Positions 5,319 to 5,760 of a DNA stretch of 5,760 nt are shown here, piece after piece. Source of the stretch: Thermoplasmata archaeon (lineage in GTDB: Archaea > Thermoplasmatota > Thermoplasmata > Lutacidiplasmatales > UBA184); assembly GCA_030043405.1 (NCBI GenBank), contig JASHXS010000056.1, forward strand, positions 1-5,760, read 5' to 3'. A program made the translations under genes and the position numbers. How positions within the stretch are numbered: the first letter of the stretch is position 1; each line of letters opens with the position of its first letter. The notes beneath the pieces are model-generated. The model was not told the DNA's origin. It did not search any database and worked only from the letters and a program-made list of their open reading frames with translations.

Positions 5319-5760
5319 ATGGGCGACCAGGACCTCTCGACCGAGCTCGTCGGGCAAGGGTACCAGCTCGTCGGGAAGCACAGCGCGGTCAAGCTGTGCT
5401 ACTGGACCCGGGAGTCGCTCGTCCGGGGGCGCGACTGCTACAAGGGACGCTTCTACGGGATCGAGAGCCACCGCTGTCTCCAGATGTCCCCGGCGATCGA
5501 CTCGTGCAACCTCCATTGTCGCTTCTGCTGGCGGAACCAGGGGTGGGAGAACGACGCGGTGATGCCGGAGTATGACGATCCGGAATCGTTGCTCGACCGT
5601 TCGGTCGAGGCCCAACGCCGGATCCTCTCCGGCTTCAAAGGGGACCCGGCCGTCCGGGTCGAGCGGTGGGACGAATCCCAGTCCCCCCGGCACATCGCGA
5701 TCTCGCTGACCGGCGAGCCGACCCTCTACCCCAAGATGAACCGCTTCCTCGAACTCGCCC
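5319..5760 (+). CDS. taw1: Taw1, tRNA 4-demethylwyosine synthase (radical SAM; C-terminus beyond right edge)
   Basis: This enzyme makes 4-demethylwyosine at G37 of tRNA-Phe, condensing pyruvate carbons onto N1-methylguanosine to build the tricyclic core of wyosine bases, which help reading-frame maintenance. 147 residues are visible. The radical-SAM triad is C-x3-C-x2-C at Cys63, Cys67, Cys70, followed by WRNQ. Cys27, Cys40 and Cys53 match the spacing of the additional Fe-S cluster described for archaeal Taw1. Lys42, in CYKGRFYGI, sits where the pyruvate Schiff-base lysine is reported. LTGEPTLYP at 130-138 is the family GEPT SAM-binding motif. The ATG was chosen because the N-terminal cysteine spacing matches the family and a TATA-like box sits about 31 nt upstream. 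The C-terminal half is off the window. It looks functionally unrelated to the ABC genes upstream. Confidence 0.95.
   Translation, partial: MGDQDLSTELVGQGYQLVGKHSAVKLCYWTRESLVRGRDCYKGRFYGIESHRCLQMSPAIDSCNLHCRFCWRNQGWENDAVMPEYDDPESLLDRSVEAQRRILSGFKGDPAVRVERWDESQSPRHIAISLTGEPTLYPKMNRFLELA

Noticed and set aside
5344..5375. Direct repeat AGCTCGTCGGG (two copies 21 nt apart) at the start of taw1
   Set aside because: It is in-frame and encodes two LVG-containing stretches within the coding sequence; reuse of common codons explains it.

Overview
The window is GC-rich, densely coding DNA, most likely from an archaeon. The strongest taxonomic clue is the gene entering the right edge, a Taw1-type 4-demethylwyosine synthase. 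That enzyme belongs to archaea and, as TYW1, to eukaryotes. Gene starts mostly lack Shine-Dalgarno sites and instead have short AT-rich boxes about 25-31 nt upstream of the start codon, the spacing of archaeal TATA boxes on leaderless mRNAs. A high-GC member of Thermoplasmatota or a related lineage would fit, but nothing in the window fixes the lineage.

Left block (minus strand). The 5' two-thirds of an ABC transporter ATPase runs off the left edge (552 down to 1). Behind it lies a small single-domain rhodanese (960-634), which is divergent from the next block.

Central metal block (plus strand, 1051-3370). A free-standing 48-residue YHS protein is followed after 28 nt by a full-length P1B-type metal-exporting ATPase. 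The ATPase carries a YHS domain at its own N-terminus where most CopA proteins carry HMA domains. The transport-site residues (CPC in TM6, YN in TM7, M-x3-S in TM8) are those of Cu+/Ag+ exporters. The free YHS protein has the same cysteine spacing as the pump's own domain, so it is a candidate metal carrier, buffer or sensor for the pump.

ABC export block (plus strand, 3434-5244). A drug/antibiotic/multidrug-type ABC ATPase is translationally coupled by a GTGA overlap to a six-helix ABC-2 permease. Together they look like a complete two-gene exporter of unknown substrate. A perfect 16-bp palindrome follows the permease stop.

Right edge (plus strand, from 5319). The N-terminal 147 residues of Taw1 include both iron-sulfur cluster cysteine triads and the GEPT motif.

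No tRNA, rRNA, CRISPR array, insertion sequence or attachment site was seen. No non-coding gap exceeds about 100 bases. The most interesting item is the YHS + YHS-P1B-ATPase pair with an unusual N-domain dipeptide. I see no clearly new multi-gene system beyond that.
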